From Hygrocybe punicea (Eukaryota; Basidiomycota; Agaricomycetes; Agaricales; Hygrophoraceae), in the NCBI GenBank assembly GCA_963556145.1, contig OY744469.1:4064767-4128766 (forward strand): DNA of 64,000 bases. Direction: 5' to 3'. A model generated the notes under the pieces. That model worked only from the letters and a program-made list of their open reading frames with translations, was not told the origin of the DNA and did no database searches. Every line of letters begins with the position of its first letter. Position 1 is the stretch's first letter. Shown here in pieces: positions 45,487-56,295 of this stretch. The translations under genes and the position numbers were made by a program.

Positions 45487-47510
45487 TTATGCAACGTGGG
45501 CTTGCTTTCCGCGCACGAGCAAGCCCCCATCCCACGATTCTACAATCCAGCCTTCCCGGATAAGGGCGTTCTTAACCGCAGGTTTGAGCACACCAACTCT
45601 ATTAGTTGAGTGAGTGCCTCGTCCGGTAATAATTTTCAGGGGTTTTTCTAAACCGAGGGTACAGTTAAGTGTGAGAGAAGGAATCGTCATCATGGTTGGA
45701 TGAGCCGAATGACGACACGCACGAGGGGATCCTGTCGATTCTAGGATCTCTTTCACGATTGTGATGGCTTCGGCTGAAGTTGTGCCGTGTAAATCAACGG
45801 TGCCGTCTTGGCTTGCCATTCTAGACCATATGATCAATTTTGAGAAATGACCCGGCGGCGAAAAGGACGCGCACCGCCTTGACTCAACCATCATTCGTGA
45901 GGCTTCCAGAAACTCTTTCCTGACGGCCTTATCAAATTCCCTCGCCTGGAAAACAAATTACAATATTTCAGACATCCAACAAGGAAACTAAAGCAGAAGA
46001 ACGCACTCGTTCCGCATAGTAGAGTGCCACCTCTCCACCTCTCGTCTTTGCGCTTCCCCTCTGCCAAGCCCTCGAAGCCTCCTTTAGGAGATCATTCCTC
46101 TTTTTCATACGATCCTCCATCTTCCTCAACGCATCCAGCTCAATACATTTGCCATTTCGATACCTACTCCCCTTCATCTTCTCATTTCCATTTCGTGTCC
46201 TTGACTCATTATTATAACCCGGAATGACATCCGCCAGGGGGTGAGGGTCAACATGAGGCAGTTTGCGAAACGGCACAGACTGCCACTGGAAAGGGTCAGG
46301 TTTGTAGTGTGTAGGTGATGGCGGGTTTTGTTGTTGGAGAGAAGTAGCAGGGAGCGAAATGGGTGGTGCTGTTCTTGGTAACGCAACAGAAGAGGATGCC
46401 TTTGGCGATGAGTGATATATTCCCATTTCCAGACGAGTGGAATCCGAGTCTAGGTCACGAAGGAGCTTCACCAGGTCAAGCGCATCCTCACCGCGACCCT
46501 GCGTAACATTGAGCGAAAGTTGGGTGTCAGAGATTAGTCGCGAGCGTTGTTCTGAGTCGAGGTCGTCGTAAGCAGGAAGCAGAATATCTAAAATGCCGAA
46601 AAGCATCTTTGTATGCTTGTCCGAATTGGATTGGGCCATGGTAAGTGAGGTGAGGGCTGCACGCATGGCGTTATACGGTGTCCTGTGTTCCGGTGAGTGA
46701 AAGAACGATTGAAACAGGGATGGCGGATGGGGCGGCAGGAGACTCGCGATGTGAGTTGACAATGATGAGATTTGAGTCCACGGGTCAGTTGCAGGAGCCG
46801 TCCGAACACTGTAACTTCGAGGCCGACCTTGTTCAGTCTGCCGTATACCACCAAATGTGATCGTCGTCCCTTTCTTATGCCGTCGTTTGTCCGTCTTGAC
46901 GGTCACAGGGGAGTCAATAGACTTCCTTTTATTTTCCACCGACCCCCTTAGGTTCTCTAGTTCATCAAAACCGTCAACCCCTCGCTCTTCCAACTCTCGC
47001 AAATACTCAGCAGTCAAAAGTTCTTCTACGATCGCCTCCATATCGGCCACGTCCACATCCACTCCATGAGCACTAAGGGCTCTGCTGAGTGTTTCGGTAC
47101 GTATATGAGGCAATGCGGCCTGCAAGAATCCGAGAGGTGAACTAAATGGTTGCTGAGATGAGCTCGAGTCAGACGGTACTGACCCAGTGGTAGTATTACC
47201 ACTGTGTAAATTAGATATGTCGCTGGTGTGGTCCGATAAACGGATCTCGGAAAGCTGGTCGGAAAGCTCGCATTCACGATACTCAAGTTCGGCCTGAGAG
47301 GCTAACTTCAACAAGGTAGAGCGAAAATCTTCAATTTGGGTAGGCGTGGGTGCTTGTAGTTTCCGACTGGCATTGACATCGGCGAGTAGGGCGGCGAGAA
47401 GGGAGGAGTCTAGCGGTGGACAGAATTCCCGCTACACCGAGCTGGCTGAATGAATAACTAGGGGTCAATTGGGGAGTTCGCACCTCGAGCGATTGGTGAA
47501 GAGTATCCAT
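45487..47510 (-). CDS. CUE-like / DUF1771 / Smr-domain protein (Cue2-like)
   Basis: Five exons (47510-47484, 47431-46007, 45945-45875, 45820-45723, 45647-45487) encode 593 residues. Order: a CUE-like helix bundle (FLQAALPHIRTETLSRAL and IVEELLTAEYLREL, ~95-150), a disordered centre, the DUF1771 helix (SRAWQRGSAKTRGG, YYAER, AREFDKAVRKEF) and a C-terminal Smr domain with DLHGTT, IITGRGTHS and GVLKPAVKNAL. Smr proteins cut nucleic acid; yeast Cue2 with this layout cleaves mRNA on collided ribosomes in no-go decay. A final 75-bp intron (45648-45722) is divisible by three and could be retained. Start codons of this gene and the next are 84 bp apart. Confidence 0.85.
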
Positions 47511-47594
47511 TACTGAAAGCGACACGTGCATTTTACGTAACCCGCACTGCAATGTAACTGGCAACTGCCAGTGAGGCGTGGTTTCCGTTACAAA

Positions 47595-48158
47595 ATGTTG
47601 TTCTACCTCTCCCTTCTGGCCTTTGTAGCATTGCTGGCTCTGCGTACGTACTGCAGTGAGATGCCAAATGCGCCCAGACTGTTCTTGACGCTTTGGCTCA
47701 TTCAGTCGTCTTCAATTACCGTGCGGCAATTGTCCCAAGACTTCCCGCCCGCGTCAAGGCGCTATTTCCCTACCTTAACCATTACACCCAGTTGTCGACG
47801 TTTTCCGATCAAATTGGTGCCGGACTTTCATCGTCTGGGTTTGACATCGAGGCGAATGTTCGAGAGGGAGACTCGCGGAGGGGTTTAGATGAACAAGGAG
47901 TTCAGGAGGTAATGGAAATCATGCGGAGAGAACGAGTCAAGTGAGTATTCGATTCACAGCTTGCAATTTACATAAGGAAGAAATAACATGACCGGATTTG
48001 CCCAGTTTCGACCAGGCGAGGCTAATTCGGCAAAATCGAATCCTTGTGCAGAATGGCGTCGATCCATCAGGTCAGTCTCGATAAATTGTGTTTCATTGTC
48101 GAGAGCTTGATTGCTTGCAGGCATGCCGATGGATTCCAAGGCTGTCACTCGCTTGTAA
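47595..48158 (+). CDS. UPF0357-type single-pass membrane protein
   Basis: Four exons (47595-47643, 47706-47940, 48006-48070, 48121-48158) give 128 residues. An N-terminal membrane helix (MLFYLSLLAFVALLAL) is followed by FNYRAAIVPRLPARV and the family signature DIEANVREGDSRRGLDE, EVMEIMRRERVNFDQARL and a C-terminal PMDSKAVTRL. The family (yeast YCL012C-like) is conserved in fungi but uncharacterised. The stop codon lies 36 bp from the left end of the Plavaka-like element, so the transposon sits in the 3' flank. Confidence 0.85.
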
Positions 48159-48194
48159 TTGAGTCCCGCCAAGGTTTATACCTTTTGTATTGGT

Positions 48195-48213
48195 CATCAG
48201 CAAAAGTGCAATA
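48195..48213 (+). repeat. Left terminal inverted repeat of the Plavaka-like element
   Basis: CATCAGCAAAAGTGCAATA, exact inverse of 55556-55574. Confidence 0.85.
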
Positions 48214-48569
48214 TCTAGACCTTGGCAGGTCGGACCGGTAATCTCCGGCCGTGTTGGTCACACCTCTCAAGGTCGGGGATGGCAGTGAACATCTTGGGCG
48301 TAACATGGTATTCTATGGCGATCTGGGTGGAGATTGGGAGGGATCCAGGATCTTTGCCGAGAGTTTGCAAGGTGGGTTGTAAGATGGTCAACTCAGGGTA
48401 AGGTCCCGGCCATGTTGGGCACAAGTTTGCAAAGTAGGCGACGACATAATGGAAGTTTCCCATGTATAAACATGTTCATAGTACAATACATGGAATGGGA
48501 TTGACGGGCATCTTTGGTACATAAGAGAAATCACTATTGCAGAAGGGGGAACAGCATATCACGAGAACG

Positions 48570-51500
48570 TTACATCGGCGCATACCCTTCAACCTCCCAC
48601 TCATCGGCCTCCCAGTTATCCTCACCGTCCTCTGGTCCCAAGTCCTCATCCTCGTCTGTTTCCCCATTTTCGTCATCATCGTTGTCCACGTCTACATCAT
48701 TGACATATCCATAGTCGTGTTCTTCATCAGAATCACCTTGATCTAAATCTTCATTGTAGTTTTCTTCATCATCGTCTCCAAGTTCAATTACCCCCCCTTC
48801 GACAGCGTCATTAAAAGCTTGGCCATCCTCAGGTTCGTCGTCATTTCCCAAGTTGTCTTCATGCACCTGATCGTCGTCATGGTCTTGTGATTGTTGTCTG
48901 TCTGATGAGGGCCATGTTGATTTATGGCCAATGCCGCTGCCAAGGTACCGCATGAACATGTCGCGGTCAACAAACCTTTATATGGCATGTGAGCATGATG
49001 ATGGGTCGGAAGTCAGTCACATACATAGAAACATAGTAATACACCCAATCCTCGTCGTTCTCGCTGGGCTGGCGAGCAATGGATGGCCCAAGGAGATCGG
49101 ATGTATGGCCATATGCAAATGCAGGTATGAGGTGTACACCTCGAACGACCTCATTTGGATCCAGGAATCCAAATGCATCGATAGTGTTTGATGGTAGAAA
49201 TCCCAAGCGATGAAGCCGCCTTGCCTCAAAACCTGTCGGATGAGTGAGGTCTCGGCCAAACCACCTTACCCACAGAAAATCCATTTTCTGCGTCTCTGGT
49301 GATCTTGAATTTGGGCCAACATGGCGCACCTGGGCATGAAAGATACCAATGATCCGAGCATACCAATAGGGATGAGGATCATTGTCATCATCTGGGTCTT
49401 CGTGTGACAAAACCATTACATCGGAATGAGTGCGAGGATTAAGAGAATCTTGAGAGCGCCGCAAATCATAGGTGGTGTAATTAATTCGGAGAACCTTATG
49501 TCGATATAACCGGTTGTTGACGAAGATCACCGAGGCCCGTTCATCGTCTGAAAATGTCTGCTCATCACCGTCAAAACTAGTACCTGAGAGGCGGCTCAGG
49601 ATATGGTCCTTGAGTCGGGGCAGAAACTCCTATAGTGGCATATTAAAATCAATTATATCAACGAGACAATCTACACACTGTTGTTGCTGGATCGCCTTGA
49701 TTTGCTGTGAGCCAGCCGGTGATGTTTTCAGCATGGCGTATAGCCTCCGATACATGGTAGTGGGCCGTAGGCATTGTATATGGCAGTGGATCTGACTCCT
49801 CGAATGGCACAGCAGCGTTGCGCCGCTGTTTCTTGCTTGATGAGGTTGAGAGACCATCAGCTCCAAGTTTTGCCCTTGCAGCTGCTTGGCTTCGGATGCG
49901 AATTTTCCGTAAGATTCGCTCACGACGCTGGTGCTTGGTGATCTGCCATTCGAACTGAACTTTGTTGGTACGTGCATAGAAACGTTTAACTCGTCGATGT
50001 TCAAGCTCTCCCTTGAGCTGGGATCAGCGAGATCATATAATTTGATTCAGAACATACCACTTGCGTATTGTAGTTGTCCGTCGTCCCATAACACCAGATT
50101 GCCATGAGATAGTCACCAAGTGCATGCAACTTGTACGTAAAAAGGTTGAAAGTCTTGGCCTTTGGTTCGCTTCGTGCATTTTCCTTTTCCTTTCCCTTTC
50201 CCTTTCCCTTTCCCTTTCCCTTTCCCTTTCCCTTTCCCTTCGATGATCCTTTCCCTCTCATTGCTGCATTACGCCGTCCTCGTGCAGCCTCCTCTCGTGG
50301 AAGCTCACGCGTGTTGAATGCTGCGCAGGTTTTGCTGACAAATTCACGTAGAATCCGGCCGAGTTCTGTTGTGGTTGCATCAAATAATGCAAGGGTCTTC
50401 TCAGTATGCAAGCGAAGCTTGGCATGTGCATGCCACGTTGCAAGGACGAACAGCAAATCTAGAACGATTTCATTGTGAGGTGAAGGCAGCAATCCCTCAA
50501 AAACTGGTATTGAGCACTGTGGAAGTACATATTAATGGATAATCTCATAATGGCGACGGAACCACACCTGCAGCAAGTCTTCAAAATCCCGACCAGCCAG
50601 CTTCTTCATGGCAGATGCATTCTTACTAAAGCGACGTATTGTTGTTCGTCCAAATGTGGGTACTTGCCGGAACCTTTTGCCATGTTGGAACATTAGTTGC
50701 ATATGAATCCTCATCGTTTAAGAAAAGAATAAATACCGTTGATTTAAATTCTGAATTGCATCATTTCCAGATGCATAAAGAAGCCGGATAAGGTGTGTGA
50801 AAACTGCTTTCCAAACGCCCAGCTCAAATTCATGAAGTAAGTCGGGTACGAACATTGTGTAGAAGTTGAAATCAAGTCCTGAGAAAGCCGCAGAAAAAGC
50901 ATTCTGAATAAGGCTCTCGTCAGTATGTTGAATTATAACCAAAATATGTTATCTCACCAGGACAGGAACAGACGATGTCATTCCAAGTACCCGCTCAACA
51001 GCCTTTCCAACAAGAGAGTACCCCTTTTCAAAAATCCATGTACGAACCATCTTAATGTTGTTCCATCTATGTGCGTCATCTTTGCGTGTTTTATTACGCC
51101 GTTGCCTATCTGCTGTTGTACCTAAAGCATCGATTTGATCCTTTTGAATAAGACAACGTGGGCATGGACATTTCCCGAGTGATTTGATTGATGTGAGAAG
51201 CACTCTAATGCCAGACTTGTTAATAAGGACCAGTACCTGCGATTATCCCGTGGGGAACTTACTTTTCAGGGTAGTCAGCAGAATAGGTGAAAAATCGAGG
51301 AAACACACGGCGTAGTATACCATCGGCACATTTGATAATGATTCCATGCACATACGCATGCATGAAAGTGGGGTCGAGTAGAAGGGCCCAGATTTTGTGC
51401 ATGAGTTCTCGTTTCAGGAAAGTAAGGACCGCTGCAGTCGCACTTTGACCAAATATAGATTGATAGACATCTTGTATTGTATCGGGGAGCTGTTTTATAT

Positions 51501-52910
51501 ACATCAGGTCAAGTTTGGTATATGGATGAGACGGACATACCGAAGGGATATATGCCAGGTGGTGGGCCGCAAATGATGTCGGTTTACCTCGTGTGTACTT
51601 GGATTGATTGCCAAAAAATGCATAGATTGGCCACAGGGATGCGGTTCCAAAGCTGGCCAAATGTGTCGCATCGGACCAGACCATGATAGCGGCAATGGTT
51701 GTCTCTAAAGTACAGCCCGACTTCTGATTTTTGGCCATTATTTTGACATGTTCGTCTAAGAAGGCATCAGAGTTGTACAGCTCGCTGATGACACGCTGGG
51801 GAGGCTTATGGTCAGGTTGCCAAAAGAGTCGGAATGGTGTATAGTGGAATGCTTTTGCCGTCGTGTCTTGAAAAGCGGCCTTGATGACTTCAAGTAAGCG
51901 GCGATAAAATACGCCCTTGACCTCGAATTGAGGTGCGGTGTCTTCTGAGCGATTTTTGACGTGAGTAGCTGGTAACCGTAAAAACACCGACGTCTCATTC
52001 CAGCCATCTTTGATTGACAAGTCCGGATGATCTGCGTACACGTCAAGCCTGTCCAACTCCCGTTTTGCACTGAAGTCGGCAAGGTGGCTGGTGTTAAAAT
52101 CCTCAGCAAGGATAACATTGTTGACCAAAGAGTCTAAATCTGCAATGGATTTGGAACTAGTTCCACCATAAAACCAGTCCATGAGCCGAAATGTCGTCGC
52201 ATTTTGGAAGGGTGTGAAGATATTGTCAATTGCACCCGAGAATGATGACCCTAATCCTGACCACCAGTTATGATCTGTGTGCCCAGCTGTAGCCAACCCA
52301 GGACTATCACAGAGAACGTCTAATGAGATGTCCACATCTGGCTCCGAAGACGGCATGTTCGGATACGCTCTATAAAGTCCAAATTCGTTTCGTTCTGTTT
52401 CAATGAAAGTTGGTGCAAATGGTTGTTCTGGGGATGGTTCGCGAGGCTGTGGTGCTTGAACTGGTTCTGGGAGAGGGCGTGGAATTGGTGCAGGCATGTG
52501 GGGCAACTGTACCGATGAATATGGAAGGTGATCTTTGAAACGTCTAGGAAACCTGCGGCGACGGCCAGATGAGGTCGCTGGGATTTGAAATTCCATATGA
52601 ACATCTACATCAACCTCGGGAAGTGGTGCTTCATCGATGATCTATGATGTCGCAATACATCAAGCAACTTGAATTCGCAAGGAGCATGTCTTACCTCATG
52701 GTTCCTTCCAGCCAAAGCCTGAGACTCTCGTGCAACATCATCTGCCTGTCTGCGTGCTATTTTGGCTGCACGTCTATGCTCAAGCCGGTCTTCTTGTTCC
52801 TGGAGAAGCTGTGTGATCTTTGGACGAGCTTTTGCACATGTGTTCCGGTGCTTGGTGAGTCCCTGGTTGTTCTTGAATTGCTGTTTACATGAAGAGCATA
52901 TCAAAGCCAT
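48570..52910 (-). CDS. Plavaka-like transposase
   Basis: Nine exons (52910-52695, 52641-51263, 51204-50958, 50903-50737, 50673-50568, 50516-50058, 50017-49679, 49629-49025, 48975-48570) sum to 1307 residues without stop or frameshift. An N-terminal C2H2-like finger (CSSCKQQF, HRNTC) precedes a Pro-rich linker. The core has the Plavaka signature IMVWSDATHLASFGTASLWP, FFGNQSKYTRGKP, RFFTYSADYPEK, CPCPRCL, FVPDLLHEFELGVWK and FRQVPTFGRTTIRRF; the conserved Asp and Glu in SDATH and LHEFE are candidate catalytic residues. A Lys-Gly run from a hexanucleotide repeat lies near residue 760. The C-terminal part holds WVRWFGRDLTH and a very acidic tail. A Met at 52946 is an alternative start. Such enzymes cut and paste the element via its inverted repeats. 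Confidence 0.85.
50181..50240 (+). repeat. (TTTCCC)n hexanucleotide repeat inside the transposase
   Basis: About nine tandem copies; on the coding strand they spell alternating Lys-Gly. Copy-number change keeps the frame. Confidence 0.85.
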
Positions 52911-53086
52911 GAAAAAAAGGAGTACAAGCCAATTTCTATAAGCCATTCCCTTGCTTGGGGAATGTTGACGGTGACCAGCCCGATATCTTCATGTCACATG
53001 ACTCAGATGACTTCGACGCGTCAGAGTTCAATTGCAAGATATCACATAACCTCATTCCTCATTTCCTTACCACACCTTGCCTGACT
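52911..53086. promoter_or_regulatory. Shared promoter of the two transposon genes
   Basis: 176 bp between the divergent start codons of the transposase and its partner. No other coding signal. Confidence 0.5.
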
Positions 53087-54844
53087 ATGGTCCGTACTCA
53101 AAACTCGGATTCTGAAGGCCAGCAAACCATGGAATCGAGGTCTCCACCACAAAAACGCAAGCGTTCATTATTTCAAGCATTAGATTCCAAGAACAGGAAG
53201 AAAGCTAAGTGCGCGCTCTGAGCTTCTTAGACAGCAAGAAGAATCTAACAAGCTTTTAGATCCAATCAACTTGACCCGTACATCAAACTTGCTCGCTGGC
53301 TCAGCCGGAGTTATGATCCATTCCTCTACTTTTACTCAGTTTTCGAATTAGGCATCCAATCCGACAATCCAGACCCAGTTAGTGAGAATGAAGAACATGA
53401 GGAGATCACGTAAACCCCATTTACTTTCTGATTCCATTATTATTAAAAAATCTTCAGTCTCAGTCCCAAACGCCGTCAGCAATACATACATGTATACAAC
53501 ATCATTGCGAAGTCAATTCCAGGGTTTACTAGTATGCTGCGCAAGTTCAAAAAGTACCCCGAGAAGCTCGAAGAGCTTGCAAAGATTGTGAGTGATTTTA
53601 TATAGTGCATATATGCACCTTTGTTACTGAGCGGAATGCTAACTTGGCAAACAGATGACCCAGGCCCTTGGAAACGCACGATCTGATGACTGTGGGAGTT
53701 TACGAGAAGACGGTCTCGCTTATGTTGCACTGGACAGTCTTGGGAAGGTGCTCCAGCCTCCAATCCCCGCAAAAAGTGGCAAAACCGGCATACGAGGCTT
53801 CAACCACCAGACCCTAGGCCGTTTATTGTGTCCAGTCAAGTATATAACCGACTTTGATGCTGATCCTGCAACGTATGCCACCTAGATCCCACCTGAACCA
53901 GCTAATTGTCGTTTTCCTCCAGATTCCTACAGAAACTAAGTGATGGGCGAAAGACTGTAACCGCAAGCAACTTTCCCCTGTTTCTATATGAAAACGGCAT
54001 CTATTATCCTGCTGAAATGGACAAGGGCCTCTGCCGTGGTGCCCTGCTTGTCCGTGTACGTGGTTATCGTCATCTGTTTTTCGTTTTTGTATACCCGTTT
54101 TGCTTTGGTAGACATGGCGACATATCTTTACATCGCCATCATCTGCCGTAAGAGATGCACCTGGCACAGGACGTACCAAAGCCGGTCAGGCCAAGCTCAA
54201 TGGCCTCGAAGCTGTTACACCGAGAACGATTGCGTATGCTGCTCTGCATGTACGTTTCATTCATCATTGCAAATAGCTTTGTTTATCTGTCAGTAGGCTC
54301 GTTGGTTCCTTTCTGCAGAGGATGATTGGCGTCTCGAGGACGGCTTATTTGATAAAGAAGATTTCTTTAATATTATTGTGGCTCTTTTCGAGGATGATCC
54401 TGAGGACAATTGGTGTTTGGAAACTCTGGCATGGTGGAACAGGCAAATTCTCATTCATGTTCCTCCGTTTTATCATTGATTTTCCTATTCAGTCAAGTTT
54501 TCGGCACAAAACATCAAAGCTCATCCTCGACTACAAACACAGAGTCAAATGACCTTTCAGATATTTTTGCCCAACGACGTCTTCGCCAGGCAGAACAGGA
54601 ACGTGCTGCGTTACATTCAACTATCAATACTCACGACAACCCTGACGATGGTAACGGTACTGCTCCATTACATCCGACTGATGACGATTTCCTGCTTGAT
54701 GATCAAGAACTTGCCGAACTCAACGCAGATGAATTGGACGAGATGTACTTGGATCCTGAGGCTGATTACAGTGATGAGGACAACCCTGCTACGGCCAAGA
54801 AAGCGAAGAAAGCGAAGAAGGCTAGCCGCAAAAACAGAAGGTAA
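53087..54844 (+). CDS. Transposon partner protein (DUF6698-like)
   Basis: Eight exons (53087-53208, 53260-53409, 53458-53587, 53655-53872, 53923-54055, 54112-54249, 54297-54442, 54493-54844) close to 462 residues. Features: a basic KKRKR-type N-terminus, LDPYIKLARWLSRSYDPFLYF, GFNHQTLGRLLCPV, TASNFPLFLYENG, TKAGQAKLNGLEAVTP, DGLFDKEDFFNIIVALF and DNWCLETLAWWN, the pattern of the DUF6698 family that is common in mushrooms near transposons. The C-terminus has a DIFAQRRLRQAEQERAA helix, an acidic stretch and a Lys-Ala-rich tail. The last intron starts with GC (GCAAAT). Its position inside the inverted repeats and head-to-head with the transposase suggests it is part of the element, perhaps a DNA-binding or target-choice factor. 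Confidence 0.8.
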
Positions 54845-55555
54845 TCTCCAGCAGGCGTTTGCACCATACCGTTGTTGACTACATCATTCACAGATGATCA
54901 AAAATTCCAACGTCCACTAACTCTCGCACTCTCAATGGACTCTCACTCTCAACGGACTCTTGCACTCTCGACGGACTCTTGCACTCTTGACAGATGGACT
55001 CTTTCTCGATGGACTCTTGCACTTTTCGTGGACTCGTAACCTCGTTCTTAACTGCTCTTTCAGACGCGTTCTTCCACTGGTCTGAGAATACCCATGTCAC
55101 CTCTCGGTTCTCGTATTGTTCAGTTGTCACCGCTGCCCTCGTTTTTGTGGCTATCGTTACTTGTAGATCGTTTTCAAATGAAATGAATGTTCGTGGCAAT
55201 ATCTCATGAATGCAATGAATGGAAATGATTTACGCTCGTTACATTGCCTTGAAACCCTCTGCCCTGCCGGGTACACCTGGCGTCACTATCCCTGCCCTTG
55301 CATTGTACGGTGGAACCTTGTAAGATAAAAATACCAGGTCTAGGCTTACCTTGTCAGCCTTGCCCGGTGGTCCTGGGATGGCACCAAAAATGTCGTTGAA
55401 CCTTGTATTCAGCTGCTAATATGGTCAAAATAGCCATGTTGGTGGAAACTTACCTTTATATCTTGTGCGGGGATTGCAATGTAAGGCGGCTCCATAAGTA
55501 GGTCGTCCAGGTGATACTTGTCAGCCTTGCCTTGCCAGGTAAGGCAAGGTAAACT
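54845..55555. other. Right sub-terminal region of the Plavaka-like element
   Basis: Non-coding. 54915-55035 holds about ten copies of a GGACTCTTGCACTCT-type word; 55340-55550 repeats CCTTGTCAGCCTTGCC and AAGGCAAGG words, which may be transposase-binding sites. Confidence 0.5.
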
Positions 55556-55574
55556 TATTGCACTTTTGCTGATG
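55556..55574 (-). repeat. Right terminal inverted repeat of the Plavaka-like element
   Basis: Exact inverse of 48195-48213. Confidence 0.85.
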
Positions 55575-56295
55575 GTGTATTTTACCTTTCGTTGGGCATC
55601 ATCATAATCTGATTCCATCTGTTATTTATTGTCAAAGTTCGTCGTTGTCGTGTTCCAACCGTCATTTAATGGGATGATCTACCCGTGAAGCTGCCTATCA
55701 TTACCGTCGTACCTAAGAATACTACTCAGCGACTACAGGTCGATGAATACAATGGGGTAAAGCCAGGCAATTAAATTAACCACTGTCCACCTTCCTACCA
55801 TAATTAGACCCGTGCCATTCTCCTTCGTGGTACTGATGTGGGACAGTGGAATGAGGGCCGGACTAGAGATGCTCCTAATAATACTTAACGGAAGTAATCC
55901 CTTGCTCGTGAGTGCCTTAGTAACGGAGTCCAGACCAAGACTTTTGACGACCATCAAAGTACTGTGTAACATAATCAACGTTCAACGTTCTGTATCATGC
56001 ACATTCAGTGTTCAATTATTATCTGAACGTTTACAACACATTTAGCGGACAATTTGGTTTGCTAGCTAACGAAGTTTATGTGGAACAAGCGGAGGGTTTT
56101 CGAACGAGAGCATAAAACATCACGACAGGATACAACATGAACAAGTTTCAAAGAACCAGACGAAGAATATTTGGGAAGTCCCGGGCAACTTGAAGTTGGC
56201 GTATTCGATGAGAAGTCAGGGGAACAGTTGGAGTCAATCGTCCCCGGGCGATGTGACGGAAAATAAGACGGCTCGTTATGTGTCCCGTTCTAGTT
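55575..56295. other. Intergenic, nothing recognisable
   Basis: About 720 bp right of the transposon. Short open frames on both strands around 55733-56045 overlap and match nothing. Confidence 0.4.

Larger units (their letters stand above)
48195..55574. mobile_element. Plavaka-like DNA transposon, apparently complete (7380 bp)
   Basis: Perfect 19-bp inverted repeats (CATCAGCAAAAGTGCAATA) at 48195-48213 and 55556-55574 enclose two divergently transcribed, open genes: a 1307-residue transposase (minus) and a 462-residue partner (plus). The GT dinucleotide flanks both outer ends and may be the target duplication; a TGTATT hexamer is also found 3 bp outside the left end and 1 bp outside the right end. 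Plavaka elements are known from Agaricomycetes as large DNA transposons related to CACTA-type systems. Both ORFs close in frame after hand splicing, so the copy could be young and autonomous. Confidence 0.8.

Noticed and set aside
48186..55581. TGTATT on both sides as a 6-bp target duplication of the Plavaka-like element
   Set aside because: It is 3 bp from the left end but 1 bp from the right end, so it is not symmetrical; GT directly at both ends fits better.
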